From: Slackia heliotrinireducens DSM 20476
GTDB taxonomy: Bacteria > Actinomycetota > Coriobacteriia > Coriobacteriales > Eggerthellaceae
Length of the DNA stretch: 64,000 bases
Direction of reading: 5' to 3'
Assembly (NCBI RefSeq): GCF_000023885.1
Contig: NC_013165.1
Span: 434,001-498,000 of the forward strand
Within the stretch, counting starts at the first letter, position 1; the number at the start of each line of letters is the position of its first letter. Of this stretch, positions 26,281-35,542 are shown piece by piece. The translations under genes were made by a program, and so were the position numbers. Below the pieces are notes generated by a model. It did not search any database. It saw nothing but the letters and a program-made list of their open reading frames with translations, and was not told where the DNA came from.

Positions 26281-26542
26281 CGGACCGTTCCCGTCGGGGC
26301 GTCCGGTTGCCGTTGGTTTCGAATGCACTGAATAACCTGCCGGTACGGTCAAGATGTCTGACGGGATTTGCTTAATAGGGAACGCAAACGGAGACAGTTG
26401 CAGGTTCGAAGCCACCAGAGCTTTGACGGGTCTGCGAAGGGCGGACTCAACATCAGGACGGTGTGCGCGATGACTGGGCGGATAACGGCGCGTGCAGAAA
26501 ACGTGCCTATATAAAACGGCCCTCGCTCGCTCGAGGCCCGTT
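26281..26542. other. Intergenic DNA before element D
   Basis: No gene. A GC-rich imperfect hairpin (AACGGCCCTCG with CGAGGCCCGTT) sits at about 26516-26543, next to the left end of element D. Confidence 0.4.
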
Positions 26543-26766
26543 CGTGCAACGAAAATCGGATCAGCGGAGCGGTTGAGGGGGATAATCCGCCGGAGACGCT
26601 CCCGATTGGACTTTAGGGAACCCATGATGACGACTGTTCAACCACACATATATATATGATGTGTGGCGAAACGTTGCCTGCCTAGCAACGGACGAAGGCA
26701 CCGAGGGGGTGCTGTCACGCGGATTATCCCCCTCAAGTGCTCCAGCAACTGAAATCTCGTTGCACG
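26543..26766. repeat. ~220-bp palindromic element, copy D (subtype 2)
   Basis: Ends CGTGCAACG and CGTTGCACG as in subtype 1, but inner arms read GCGGTTGAGGGGGATAATCC and its near-complement with CTCAAGTGC. The centre is CCACACATATATATATG then ATGTGTGG. The right half also holds CGTTGC/GCAACG and GCACC/GGTGC mini-hairpins. It differs from copy E at only about a dozen positions. Confidence 0.85.
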
Positions 26767-27041
26767 AGCCGAGAAACCAAAGGGTTGTGGGGTCGTTTGT
26801 GCTGGCGAATCCTGCGAAATCTGCACGAGATTCTAAGTTGTGATTGCCTTGAGTGAACCAAGGCTTGCCGTCGGTGCGTTTGCCTAGGTGGGAATTTGGC
26901 GAAACGTCCGAATTCGGAGCATGCGCCCGAAACAGAATGCACAACTTCGAATCTGAAAAAAACGGCGATTTTGCCAACTGAGTCCGATCTAAGGCTCGAG
27001 CGAACATCATGTGAGCCGTGGCGAATTCGTTCCCCGCCAAT
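26767..27041. other. Intergenic DNA between element D and the hairpin cluster
   Basis: About 275 bases, lower in GC than the rest of the window, with no supported gene or clear repeat. It may be part of the acquired segment that carries the TOTE gene. Confidence 0.4.
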
Positions 27042-27161
27042 CGGCCGTAAAGGCAACCGTGAATTTTTTACGGCCGTTGAAAAAGCAATTGTATATTAAA
27101 TCGGCCGTCGACAAGCAACCGTAAAAGCAGCCGCAAATTTTTACGGACTCGTTTACGGCCG
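27042..27161. repeat. Cluster of AT-rich hairpins with CGGCCGT motifs upstream of the TOTE gene
   Basis: CGGCCGTAAA (27042-27051) pairs exactly with 27067-27076. CCGTAAAA (27119-27126) pairs with 27139-27146. CGGCCGT (27102-27108) pairs with 27155-27161 around the second hairpin. The two halves share GCAACCGT and AATTTTT, so the region looks like a duplicated hairpin unit. It lies about 190 bases before the TOTE start. Confidence 0.7.
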
Positions 27162-27349
27162 CTATTTGTAGTGGTTCCGCCAAATGCGGACTCTTTCAAA
27201 CCCGCGGCACTGCGCCAGCAGCTAATCAACGCGAGACATCCACCCGCCCGTTGAATGACATTTTCCCAGACAGAGGCGTAGCGGGGTATTCCCTTGGTAG
27301 AATGTGGGCACCGCAATAAGAATCGCCATCGACAAAATCGGTTGGAGTC

Positions 27350-30346
27350 ATGACCCACGGGATATCGAAATACGCGTTGATAAACGGTGCGGAAGCCTCA
27401 CTCATCGAGGCTATTCCCCATGCCCTGACGAATGATGCGGTCTGCGTTTTCGAAGATGCAGCAGGCAAGCGTCGGTACGTCTCGAAGGCCGAGTGGGTTG
27501 CGGGGGCTGATGAGTTCATCCATTATGCGGCGGAAAAACGGCTGGTTACCTCAGAAAGTCCTACCAGGGACAAGATCGTCCTCTTCAAATCGCTGTTCAA
27601 GGGCCGCGAAGATGTGTACGCGCATGGCTTTGTCAAGCGAGAAGGCGGTATCGGCTATGCTCCGAACTGCGCCAATGAAAGAACGCGCCGATGCCCGCGA
27701 TGGACGAAGGCCAACCCTGGCGTGAAGTGCACCGACTGCCCTGCGCGCCAGTTCATTCCCGTTAATGACCGGGCAATCGTTGACCATCTCAAAGGCGATC
27801 ACGACGACCTGCGTGACGTGATGGGTCTTTATGTGCTGACGCCGGATTGCAAGACATGGGTGCTCGTGGCCGACTTCGACGAAGGCGGGTGGCAGCGCGA
27901 AACGGCGCTGTACTGCGAATCTTGTCGCCAGTTCGGTCTGTTTCCAGCAGTCGAACGCTCTCGTTCTGGAAACGGTGCGCACGTTTGGCTGTTCTTCGAA
28001 GAGCCCATCGACGCCGAGCTGGCCAGAAGCCTTGGAGGCGTAATCATCACGCACGCCATGGACGAAGCGCCAGGCATGACTTTCGAGTCGTACGACCGAT
28101 TCTTCCCAACGCAATCCACCATTCCACAAGGCGGTTTCGGCAACCTGATTGCGTTGCCGTTGCAGGGTCGGGCGCAGCGACAGTCGAACTCCGTGTTCGT
28201 GGACGAGCGCTTCGACGCGTTTCAGGATCAGTGGCGGTTCTTGTCGTCCGTTTCGAAAGTGTCTGCCCAAAAGGTTCAGGAAATCGTCGGTTCCGCAGCT
28301 GACGGACCGTTAGGGCAGCTTGCTTTCGCAAGCGCTCCGTCTCGAAAGGCGAGTGTATCGGCGGGCCGCGAGGTCTCCGGTTTGTCGGAGCCCGCCACAA
28401 AGCCCGCACCTGGCACCTTCCCCAAAACCTTGGACGTGACCAGGGCGAACATGCTCTATGTGGCTAAAGAGGGTCTTTCCCAGAATGCGCTCAACAGAAT
28501 CAGGCGTCTGGCTGCGTTTGGCAATCCCGAGTTCTATCGGGCGCAGGCCATGCATCAATCCGTTTATGGAAAGCGCCGAATCGTATGGTGCGGCGAAGAG
28601 GACGAGGCGTACATCATGCTGCCACGCGGATGCGAGCAAAGACTCATCAGATTGCTGAGCGAGCATGGGTGCGTATGCCATTTCGACGACAAGCGCACCG
28701 ATGGCGTGCCGATTGGCGCGACGTTTTCCGGCGTTTTGCGCGACCGGCAGCAACAGGCGGTGGATGCGTTGCTGCGCCATGAGAGCGGCATCCTGATGGC
28801 CCCGACGGGTTTCGGGAAGACGGTGATCGGGGCATGCATCATCGGTAAGCTGAAGATGCGCACCCTGGTCATCGTCCCGAAAACGAACCTTATCGACCAG
28901 TGGAAAACACGGCTCGAACAGTTCTTGGTTATCGAGGACAATCGGCCTGCGCTGCTTACGAAATCAGGCCGCCCAAGCAGGAGGAAGCGACCCGTCATCG
29001 GTCAAATTGGTGGAGGGAAGAACGCGCCGAGCGGCATCGTGGACATTGCCACGTTCCAATCTCTTTCCTTTAAGGACGACTTGGGAATTCCGAGCGCAAA
29101 GCCCATCGTCGAGGATTACGGGCTCGTCATCTGCGACGAGTGCCATTATGGGGCCGCTCCCAACCTGGAATTGGTCATGAAGAACGTGACAGCCAAGTAC
29201 GTCTATGGGCTGTCCGCCACCCCAAAAAGAGCTGACGGTCTGGAGCGCATCATCTATATGCATTGCGGTCCCATTCGGCATAAGGTCGACCCGAAGGAGC
29301 AGGCTGCCGAGCAGGGGTTCGTGCGCACCCTGCAGCCGCGATTCACCCGTGTGAGGCTGGCATCGCTGGAGCCTGGTTTTTCGTTCAACCAGGTCGTCGA
29401 TGCGCTTTGCGAGCACGCCGCTCGAAACGACCTGATTGCGGAAGACGCGGCGGGTGCGGTGCGGGCTGGCCGAACGCCGCTTGTTATTACAAAACGTAAA
29501 GAACACGCGTCTGAACTCGCTAAACGTTTGGAAGAAGCCGGTGTTACGACCTATGTGCTTACGGGTGAGGGGACCGCACGGGAAAAGCGCGACCGAATCG
29601 AGCGGGTGCGTAATGCGACGGGCTCCGATTATGCGATTGTCGCGACTGGCAGCTATATCGGTGAAGGTTTCGACTTGCCCCAGCTCGACACGTTGATGCT
29701 AGCGTCGCCCTATTCCCATGAAGGGGTGATTACACAGTATTCAGGTCGTTTGCACCGTGAGAGCGAAGGCAAAACCGACGTGATTGTGTACGACTACGTC
29801 GACACCAGTGTGCCTATGCTTGAGCGCATGTACAAACGACGACTCAAGACCTATGCGAAGCTTGGATACACGATTAAGGATGCGACGGAGTTGCAAGGGC
29901 CTGGTGCCCGCATCGTGACGGCCGAGTCCTGGCGCATGGATTTTCTCGCGGACTTGTCCCAGGCGAGCAGGCGTGTCGTGATTTCGACGCCGTATGCGAA
30001 TCCGAATCTAGTGGACTCCATGATGGCTGACTTTAAGGACGCGCTTGCCAGGGGCGTCGAAGTCGAGGTCGTGATGAGAAAGGCGAAGTCAGTTGCTTCT
30101 GTTGAGCTGCAGACGCGGATTTCGGAGGGACTTTCTTCCGCGGGGTGCACGGTCACCGTTGAGGATGCGCCAGTTACCGGCGTTGCCATTTTCGACGGCA
30201 AGGTGTCTTGGTATGGAACGCTGCCGTTGCTGGCCTTTCCCAAAAACGATGACTGCAGCTTGAGGGTCGACAGCGCCGAAGTCGCCGCCGACCTGGCAGG
30301 GGCCGTCGGAATCCAGTCGGAACATGCCGATATTGCGACGGGGTGA
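27350..30346 (+). CDS. TOTE-type conflict protein: archaeo-eukaryotic primase, superfamily 2 helicase and C-terminal PLD-like domain
   Basis: 998 residues. Residues ~75-275 match the AEP primase of TOTE systems: FKGREDVYAHGF, a Cys cluster (CPRWTKANPGVKCTDCPAR), the catalytic VADFDEGGW near 172, VERSRSGNGAHVWLFF near 200, and GGFGNLIALPLQG near 260. An SF2 helicase follows: LMAPTGFGKTV near 483, ICDECH near 593, SATPKRA near 622, and YSGRLHR near 797. The last ~120 residues resemble a phospholipase-D-type nuclease, but the HKD motif is degenerate (VAIFDGKVSWYG), so nuclease activity is doubtful. Such proteins are inferred to act in conflicts with mobile DNA. The gene stands alone between elements D and E, with moderate GC. 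Confidence 0.88.
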   Translation: MTHGISKYALINGAEASLIEAIPHALTNDAVCVFEDAAGKRRYVSKAEWVAGADEFIHYAAEKRLVTSESPTRDKIVLFKSLFKGREDVYAHGFVKREGGIGYAPNCANERTRRCPRWTKANPGVKCTDCPARQFIPVNDRAIVDHLKGDHDDLRDVMGLYVLTPDCKTWVLVADFDEGGWQRETALYCESCRQFGLFPAVERSRSGNGAHVWLFFEEPIDAELARSLGGVIITHAMDEAPGMTFESYDRFFPTQSTIPQGGFGNLIALPLQGRAQRQSNSVFVDERFDAFQDQWRFLSSVSKVSAQKVQEIVGSAADGPLGQLAFASAPSRKASVSAGREVSGLSEPATKPAPGTFPKTLDVTRANMLYVAKEGLSQNALNRIRRLAAFGNPEFYRAQAMHQSVYGKRRIVWCGEEDEAYIMLPRGCEQRLIRLLSEHGCVCHFDDKRTDGVPIGATFSGVLRDRQQQAVDALLRHESGILMAPTGFGKTVIGACIIGKLKMRTLVIVPKTNLIDQWKTRLEQFLVIEDNRPALLTKSGRPSRRKRPVIGQIGGGKNAPSGIVDIATFQSLSFKDDLGIPSAKPIVEDYGLVICDECHYGAAPNLELVMKNVTAKYVYGLSATPKRADGLERIIYMHCGPIRHKVDPKEQAAEQGFVRTLQPRFTRVRLASLEPGFSFNQVVDALCEHAARNDLIAEDAAGAVRAGRTPLVITKRKEHASELAKRLEEAGVTTYVLTGEGTAREKRDRIERVRNATGSDYAIVATGSYIGEGFDLPQLDTLMLASPYSHEGVITQYSGRLHRESEGKTDVIVYDYVDTSVPMLERMYKRRLKTYAKLGYTIKDATELQGPGARIVTAESWRMDFLADLSQASRRVVISTPYANPNLVDSMMADFKDALARGVEVEVVMRKAKSVASVELQTRISEGLSSAGCTVTVEDAPVTGVAIFDGKVSWYGTLPLLAFPKNDDCSLRVDSAEVAADLAGAVGIQSEHADIATG

Positions 30347-30426
30347 GCAAGAAACTGACGAGACGTCCGGTTGATACGGGTCGAGTCATAGGCAAAAACG
30401 GTTCTTGGGCGCTTGGGGGTCGCGTT

Positions 30427-30647
30427 CGTGCAACGAAAATCGAATCAGCGGAGCGGTTGAGGGGGATAATCCGCCGGAGACGCTCCCGATTGGACCTTAG
30501 GGAACCCATGATGACGACTGTTCAACCACACATACATATGATGTGTGGCGAAACGTTGCCTGCCTAGCAGCGAACGAAAGCTCCGAAGGGTGCTGTCACG
30601 CGGATTATCCCCCTCAAGTGCTCCAGCGCCGGAAATCTCGTTGCACC
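30427..30647. repeat. ~220-bp palindromic element, copy E (subtype 2)
   Basis: Begins 80 bases after the TOTE stop, in the same orientation as copy D and nearly identical to it, with a shortened centre (CCACACATACATATG then ATGTGTGG). The mini-hairpin GTTGC/GCAAC of D is GTTGC/GCAGC here, which still pairs with a wobble in RNA. D and E bracket about 3.7 kb. Confidence 0.85.
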
Positions 30648-30768
30648 AGGGTGCCGAGCCGCCGATATTTGACGCGCAGCCCTCGCGAAAAGGGATCATT
30701 CTGCCTTCGGGTTTCTCGCGAAGAGGCGGAAGGGTACAATGGGCGTCCGGGAACGAACGGAGACGCAT
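30648..30768. other. Intergenic DNA after element E
   Basis: Short region holding the leader of the nucleotidyltransferase gene. No clear promoter pair was identified. Confidence 0.35.
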
Positions 30769-31536
30769 ATGGACTCGATGACAACCACGATTCTCGACGA
30801 GCTTCAAACCGTCGAACGCGAACACGGCGTGCGGGTGCTTGCGGCCATCGAGTCGGGCAGCCGCGCATGGGGCTTCGACTCGCCGGACAGCGACTACGAC
30901 GTGCGCTTCGTCTACGTGCATCCCGTCGAAAACTACCTGCGTTTGGACCAGGGCCGCGACACCATCGAGTGGAAGCTCGACGACGTGCTGGACATCAACG
31001 GCTGGGACCTGGCGAAATTCCTCCGCCTTGTGCACGCATCCAATCCATCGGCCTTCGAGTGGCTGGGTTCGCCCATCGTCTACCGCGAATCGCCCGAGTT
31101 CGCGGCGGTGCGTCAGGTGGCGCCGACGTGCTTCTCGCCGCTGGCCAGCGTGCACCACTACCTGGGCATGGCCAAAACCAACGCGGCGGCGCTTTCTGGG
31201 GACGCTGTCAAGTTGAAGAAGTATCTTTACGTCATGCGGGCGCTGCTTGCCGCGCGATGGGCCGTCCAAAAGGCCACGCCCGTGCCGATGCTGTTTGAGG
31301 ATTTGGCGAATGCCCTGCTTGAGCCCGAGATGCGCGGCGTGGTCGCTGGCATGCTCGCCGAAAAACGTGTGGGTGACGAACGCGAGCTCCATGCGCGCAT
31401 TCCCGAAGTGGATGCGTGGATCGTTTGCGCCCGCGCCGATCTGGAAGAGCGTTGCGCCCGGGTGACCGCCCTCCCGAAACCCAATTGGGATGCTCTTGAC
31501 CAGGTGTTTGTCTCAATTGTGATGGGGGAGCGTTAG
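30769..31536 (+). CDS. Nucleotidyltransferase of the RlaP / DNA polymerase beta superfamily
   Basis: 255 residues from ATG 30769, with CGGAG 6 bases upstream; an ATG at 30739 has no ribosome-binding site. The catalytic core is clear: ESGSRAWGFDSPDSDYDVRFVYV (residues 25-47), with the GS helix and the two metal-binding Asp. This large variant is known as the RNA-repair-associated nucleotidyltransferase family. No RNA ligase or other repair gene lies nearby. It follows element E, so it might be part of the same acquired segment or simply its flank. Confidence 0.85.
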   Translation: MDSMTTTILDELQTVEREHGVRVLAAIESGSRAWGFDSPDSDYDVRFVYVHPVENYLRLDQGRDTIEWKLDDVLDINGWDLAKFLRLVHASNPSAFEWLGSPIVYRESPEFAAVRQVAPTCFSPLASVHHYLGMAKTNAAALSGDAVKLKKYLYVMRALLAARWAVQKATPVPMLFEDLANALLEPEMRGVVAGMLAEKRVGDERELHARIPEVDAWIVCARADLEERCARVTALPKPNWDALDQVFVSIVMGER

Positions 31537-31613
31537 GGCTGGATTCTTGCGGACGGCCTGTGCAATCGCATCGGCCGATACAGTTTTCCCCGTTTGTTTC
31601 ACTTTGGCTCAAA

Positions 31614-31640
31614 ACCGTACAAAACGTAAAATTGTACGGT
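31614..31640. promoter_or_regulatory. 27-bp operator shared with the second FMN-oxygenase locus
   Basis: ACCGTACAA and TTGTACGGT (9-bp perfect arms) are separated by 9 bases, about 70 bases upstream of the FMN-oxygenase gene. The same element with upstream TTTGTTTCACTT recurs at 61191-61217. Confidence 0.8.
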
Positions 31641-31707
31641 CAGTTTCGTGTGCCTTGTCTTTAGACTGGGTTTCAGCAGAAGACAGACGAGCGAAAGGAA
31701 CCGAATC

Positions 31708-32658
31708 ATGAGCAGGGTATGCGAGATTCTGGGAATCGAGAAACCGGTGGTCCATGCCCCGATGCTGTGGCTGACCAGCCCTGAACTGGTTGCCGCTGTA
31801 AGCAATGCGGGCGGTTTGGGTGTAATCGGCGTCGGCGCGGGATCTACCGAGCCCGAGGCTACGCGCGAAGCCACAAACGAGGCGTTCCGCACGGCCGTGC
31901 GCCGCGTGAAGGAGCTGACGGACAGGCCCTTCGGTGTGAACCTGATGACCGCGGCGTCCGACCCCAACGGCCACAATGCCGACACTATCGCCATCATGAA
32001 GGAGGAGGGCGTGGCTGTGGTCGTGCTCGTGGGCGACGTGTTCGCCGACGGTGAGATTGCCGCGCTCAAGGCCGACGGCTTCAAAGTGGTTGCACGCCAG
32101 CTCAACCCCACGGTTGCGGGTGCCAAGCGTCTTGAGGAGCTGGGCGCGGATGCCATAGTGGCCACGGGCTGCGACGAGGGCGGTGTCATGCCGGCCGGCG
32201 CGACGGGCACCATGGCGATGGTGGCCCTCATGTCCGAGGCCGTGGACATTCCCGTTCTGGCAGCGGGCGGCATCGTCAACGAGAAATTCGCCCGTGCCTC
32301 CGCCGTGCTGGGTGCCGAGGGCGCTTTCGCCGGCACGCGTTTCATCCTGTCCGAGGAGTGCCGCGCAGCGCAGGCCACCAAGCAGGACCTTCTGGACGCT
32401 TCGGCCGACGACATGGTGACGATCACCGTTTGGGGCGGCGGCGGACGCTGGCGCACCACTCCCACGGCCAAGGCCGTTGCGGCCGCGCAGGCCAACATGG
32501 CTGGCGATCTCAACCCTGACCAGGGAGATTACCGCAAGAGCGAGCTTTTGGGCCAGCTCGACGAGGGCATCAACTCCGCGAGCAGCGTCGTCTCCCTGGT
32601 GAAGAGCATCGACTCCTGCTCCGACATCGTGGCCGACCTCGCCCGTGGCTACGAATAG
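31708..32658 (+). CDS. FMN-dependent 2-nitropropane dioxygenase/nitronate monooxygenase family protein
   Basis: 316 residues from ATG 31708 with GAAAGGAA upstream. TIM-barrel FMN enzyme pattern: PVVHAPMLWLTSPELVAAV at the start, GGLGVIG near residue 35, GVNLM near 78, ATGCDEGG near 153 and VLAAGGIV near 186. Relatives include nitronate monooxygenases and the enoyl-ACP reductase FabK. No exact substrate can be assigned, and an anaerobe may use it as a reductase. It is about 90% identical by eye to the gene at 63116 and shares the same upstream palindrome. A strong terminator follows. Confidence 0.85.
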   Translation: MSRVCEILGIEKPVVHAPMLWLTSPELVAAVSNAGGLGVIGVGAGSTEPEATREATNEAFRTAVRRVKELTDRPFGVNLMTAASDPNGHNADTIAIMKEEGVAVVVLVGDVFADGEIAALKADGFKVVARQLNPTVAGAKRLEELGADAIVATGCDEGGVMPAGATGTMAMVALMSEAVDIPVLAAGGIVNEKFARASAVLGAEGAFAGTRFILSEECRAAQATKQDLLDASADDMVTITVWGGGGRWRTTPTAKAVAAAQANMAGDLNPDQGDYRKSELLGQLDEGINSASSVVSLVKSIDSCSDIVADLARGYE

Positions 32659-32748
32659 CCCCATCGACAACCGCTGCGGTCGGAGCTAGGACGTGCCCCA
32701 CATCCTTTCTTCCGCGTTCTATTTACTCCGCTTCGCCTGTAGAGTTGT

Positions 32749-32778
32749 AAAAACCCAGGCCACATGGCCTGGGTTTTT
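32749..32778 (+). terminator. Rho-independent terminator
   Basis: AAACCCAGGCCA and its exact complement around a CA loop, followed by six T. It can work in both directions because A-runs lie on the left side. Confidence 0.93.
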
Positions 32779-32946
32779 TGATGGCGGTTGAGCGGGCGGT
32801 GCGGTCGACATATGCTGCGTTCATGAGATCGTCGGAGCCGGCGCGCGTGCCGGACGCGTGCCGGCGGTTGCGGAGGTGCACTTGGCGAGTGGATGTGGAT
32901 CGGCGAAACGCGTCGGCAGGGGTTTTAGACCGTGTGCGAGCCTCTT
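32779..32946. other. Intergenic DNA before element F
   Basis: No gene or motif recognised. Confidence 0.4.
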
Positions 32947-33165
32947 CGTGCAACGAAAAACCGGTTTGGTGTGCACTTAAGGGGATAATCGGTAACACGA
33001 GTTTTGAAATCGGCCTCACTCCTCCTGAGTCTAGTCAAGATACGCCACAAATGAATATGAAATGTGGCGAAACGCGGAACATAGAACAGCTCAGAGCCTT
33101 TTTTGACGCGTTTGATTTACAGATTATCCCCCTAAGTGCACACGAAACGTAAATTTCGTTGCACG
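32947..33165. repeat. ~220-bp palindromic element, copy F (subtype 1)
   Basis: Ends CGTGCAACG and CGTTGCACG, arms TGTGCACTTAAGGGGATAAT with near-complement, centre CCACAAATGAATATG then AAATGTGG. The interior between arms and centre differs strongly from A-C. Confidence 0.83.
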
Positions 33166-33227
33166 GCGCCTTGGAAACACGAGTTCGGCAGCGCCGATGT
33201 CGGCTCGGAACCGTGCAGGAGTCTCTT

Positions 33228-33448
33228 CGTGCAATGAAAATCGGATCTGCGGAGCGGTTGAGGGGGATAATCCGCCGAGCGCACTGCCAGTTGGTCGTCA
33301 GGCGACGTTTTCGAGCGTGCGTTCGGCAACAAACAGATGCGATGTGTGGCGTAACGTGCGAGATGTCTCAACTGAGGAGCCCTCCGAAGAGCATCGCCGC
33401 GCGGATTATCCCCCTCAACCGCTCCAGCAACTGAAAAATCGTTGCATG
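33228..33448. repeat. ~220-bp palindromic element, copy G (subtype 2, most diverged)
   Basis: Left end CGTGCAATG and right end CGTTGCATG are no longer perfectly complementary. Arms GGAGCGGTTGAGGGGGATAA and its near-complement CTCAACCGCTCC place it in subtype 2. The central hairpin has decayed to CAAACAGATG then ATGTGTGG. It lies 62 bases after F in the same orientation. Confidence 0.8.
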
Positions 33449-33757
33449 AGTCCCGAAGCGAGGTGTTTTGACCTCGGACTCGACTCGCAAACGTGGCAAG
33501 TCCGATGACGCGAAGTCGTTTCGAACCAGGCGGACGCACGAACGAGTCTCCGCCCTGCGTCAGTGGCGGATCTCCTCTGACGACCGTGCGATTGCCTCAC
33601 CGGTTCACGGGTGATGCGGACCATGAACGAAGATGGATATGCGACCGCCCCCGTTCGCACAGACGTATGCGGCAACTCGGCTTGAATGATGTAGTATTGG
33701 TTCGACTGTGTTTGGCACGTCGGACGAAATGCAGCGCCTCGGGAGAAGGGGAATGCC
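33449..33757. other. Intergenic DNA before the zinc-ribbon gene
   Basis: About 310 bases without a supported gene, repeat or promoter. It should contain the promoter of the gene at 33758. Confidence 0.4.
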
Positions 33758-34114
33758 ATGATGAAGGAAAAGACCGTTGTCTTGTCGAAATGCGCGTCGT
33801 GCGGCCAGCTGTTCGGCATAACGATGGAGCGTATCGGCGGAATTTGGCATTGCGTCTGGGCGTTTAAGATTTCCGAATCGATGGCCCATTTCGAGGGGTA
33901 CGGAGACGAACCCGTGTCCGGCAACATCTTCGTGAGCGACGAGTATCCGGGCTGTCCCTACTGCGGAAACATGGGGTGGGTGAGCTGCGGCGATTGCAAG
34001 AAACTCACCTGCTATGGGGCCGAAATCGGCAGCGATTTCACCTGCGCCTGGTGCGGACACTCCGGCGCAACCGAGGCCGCCGATTCCTTTGAGCTGCGCG
34101 GCGGCGGCATGTAA
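33758..34114 (+). CDS. Zinc-ribbon protein resembling the TerY C-terminal metal-binding domain
   Basis: 118 residues. Four Cys/His clusters: CASCG (residue 12), IWHC, CPYCGNMGWVSCGDCKKLTC (about 68-87) and CAWCG near 97. The region from the aromatic middle to the last CxxC resembles the TerY-C zinc domain, normally fused to a vWA protein. Here it is a separate gene, while stand-alone vWA proteins without this tail occur at 44889 and 48699. They may work together. A 10-bp GC-rich hairpin follows at 34135-34156. Confidence 0.65.
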   Translation: MMKEKTVVLSKCASCGQLFGITMERIGGIWHCVWAFKISESMAHFEGYGDEPVSGNIFVSDEYPGCPYCGNMGWVSCGDCKKLTCYGAEIGSDFTCAWCGHSGATEAADSFELRGGGM

Positions 34115-34254
34115 CTGGTCCGGTGGACGCCCGTCCGCCCCGCGAACGCGGGGCGGGTGTCGAAGGGTCCGAAAGGTCGCAGCCATCTGCCGTTGTTGGT
34201 CGGCGCCTGGTCGACACGCTGTTGTGCTACGTGCGCCCTCTCAAGTGAGGTTTC

Positions 34255-35295
34255 ATGCTTCCAGAGTACGTAAAGTTCTATCATGACAAACTGCCTGATT
34301 GGATGCGCCCCATCTACGAGCGCATCTATTGGTCCGTGCGGAATCAGGACGAAGCCGTCATCGTGGACGACCCGGAGCGCAAGCTTGACATCGACCAGCT
34401 GCTTTACCTCCAGGAATGCATCTACTACGACTGCCCGGCGTTTTATTATTGGCGCTACGCCAAGGCCACGATCTTCACCTTTGCCAAGGGCAACAAGCAC
34501 CAGATCAAGCTGACGTATTGGTACACGCCGGAGAAGCGCGCGCATTTCGACAGGCGGCTGAGCGCGGTTGTGCAGCGGTTCCTGAATGACCATATCGCAT
34601 CCGGTATGACGCAATACAAGCGTGAACTGGCCATTCACGATTATCTGGTGCAGACCGTGACCTATGACACCGAGGCCTTGGCGGTCAACAACGACCCGAC
34701 CAACCCTCGACATCACGACGAAATCTACAGCGTGCTTGGGGCGCTGCTTAAGCGGAAGGCGGTGTGCGCGGGCATATCCAGCGGGTTCAAACTGCTGTGC
34801 GACGCGGCGCGAATCAAATGCTTTGTGGTGGTGGGAAGCTCGACGCATGAGTCGGACGCGGGGGAGCGTCACGCCTGGAACATGGTCAAGCTCGACGGCG
34901 AGACGTATCACGTGGATGCCACTTGGGACATACGCGACGCGGGGGACATCCGCATGTGCTACGACTACCTGAATCTGACAGACGGCCTGATCCGGTTCGA
35001 TCACACCTGGTCAAGTACCATTTATCCTGCTTGCACGGCGCTCGAGTACAACTATTACCACCGCGGGCGCTACTTCGTGACCAAGCTGGACCGGGTGGGG
35101 AAATACGTGCGGAAGCACCTCGCGGCGGGCGAACGGTACCTGGCTTTCAAATTCGCCAATGACGCCATGGCACCCGACGACGCGATTGCCGCCGAAATCA
35201 AGAAGGGCATCCGTGCGGCTCGCGTCTCGTGCACCTACGATTACTATATCTCTCAGGAGACGCATAACATCTACCTGCGCATACGTGAGATCTAG
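34255..35295 (+). CDS. Transglutaminase-like cysteine protease-fold protein
   Basis: 346 residues. The transglutaminase-like catalytic triad is readable: Cys in KRKAVCAGISSGFKLL (about residue 170), His in GERHAWNMVKLDG (about 205) and Asp in YHVDATWD (about 222). No signal peptide is present at the N-terminus, so it is probably cytoplasmic or exported by another route. It is the second gene of the 34-54 kb cluster. Such domains can be peptidases or cross-linkers; the substrate cannot be inferred. Confidence 0.8.
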   Translation: MLPEYVKFYHDKLPDWMRPIYERIYWSVRNQDEAVIVDDPERKLDIDQLLYLQECIYYDCPAFYYWRYAKATIFTFAKGNKHQIKLTYWYTPEKRAHFDRRLSAVVQRFLNDHIASGMTQYKRELAIHDYLVQTVTYDTEALAVNNDPTNPRHHDEIYSVLGALLKRKAVCAGISSGFKLLCDAARIKCFVVVGSSTHESDAGERHAWNMVKLDGETYHVDATWDIRDAGDIRMCYDYLNLTDGLIRFDHTWSSTIYPACTALEYNYYHRGRYFVTKLDRVGKYVRKHLAAGERYLAFKFANDAMAPDDAIAAEIKKGIRAARVSCTYDYYISQETHNIYLRIREI

Positions 35296-35542
35296 GCGGG
35301 TGCCGCATGGTGCGCCGTGCCGCGTGGGGAAGGCGCCGCGCGCGCATCGGGCGGTCCGTTCGAGAGTCGATGGCGGCTCGGGCGTCGTGCCTCGTGGGGA
35401 AGGCGCCGCGCGCGCATCGTGCCGCCCAGCTCGCGAGCCGGCAAACGGTGCAGGCGTCGGCCGGTCGGGACAACAAGCGGCGGGCCGCCGCTATGCGAGG
35501 GCCCGCTTCGGTTTCGTTCGCTTTCCGCGTCGGACGGTTCCC

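Noticed and set aside
26543-30647. Classical composite transposon around the TOTE gene
   Set aside because: The flanking elements encode no transposase and no target-site duplication could be seen; the cassette idea is kept only as a hypothesis.
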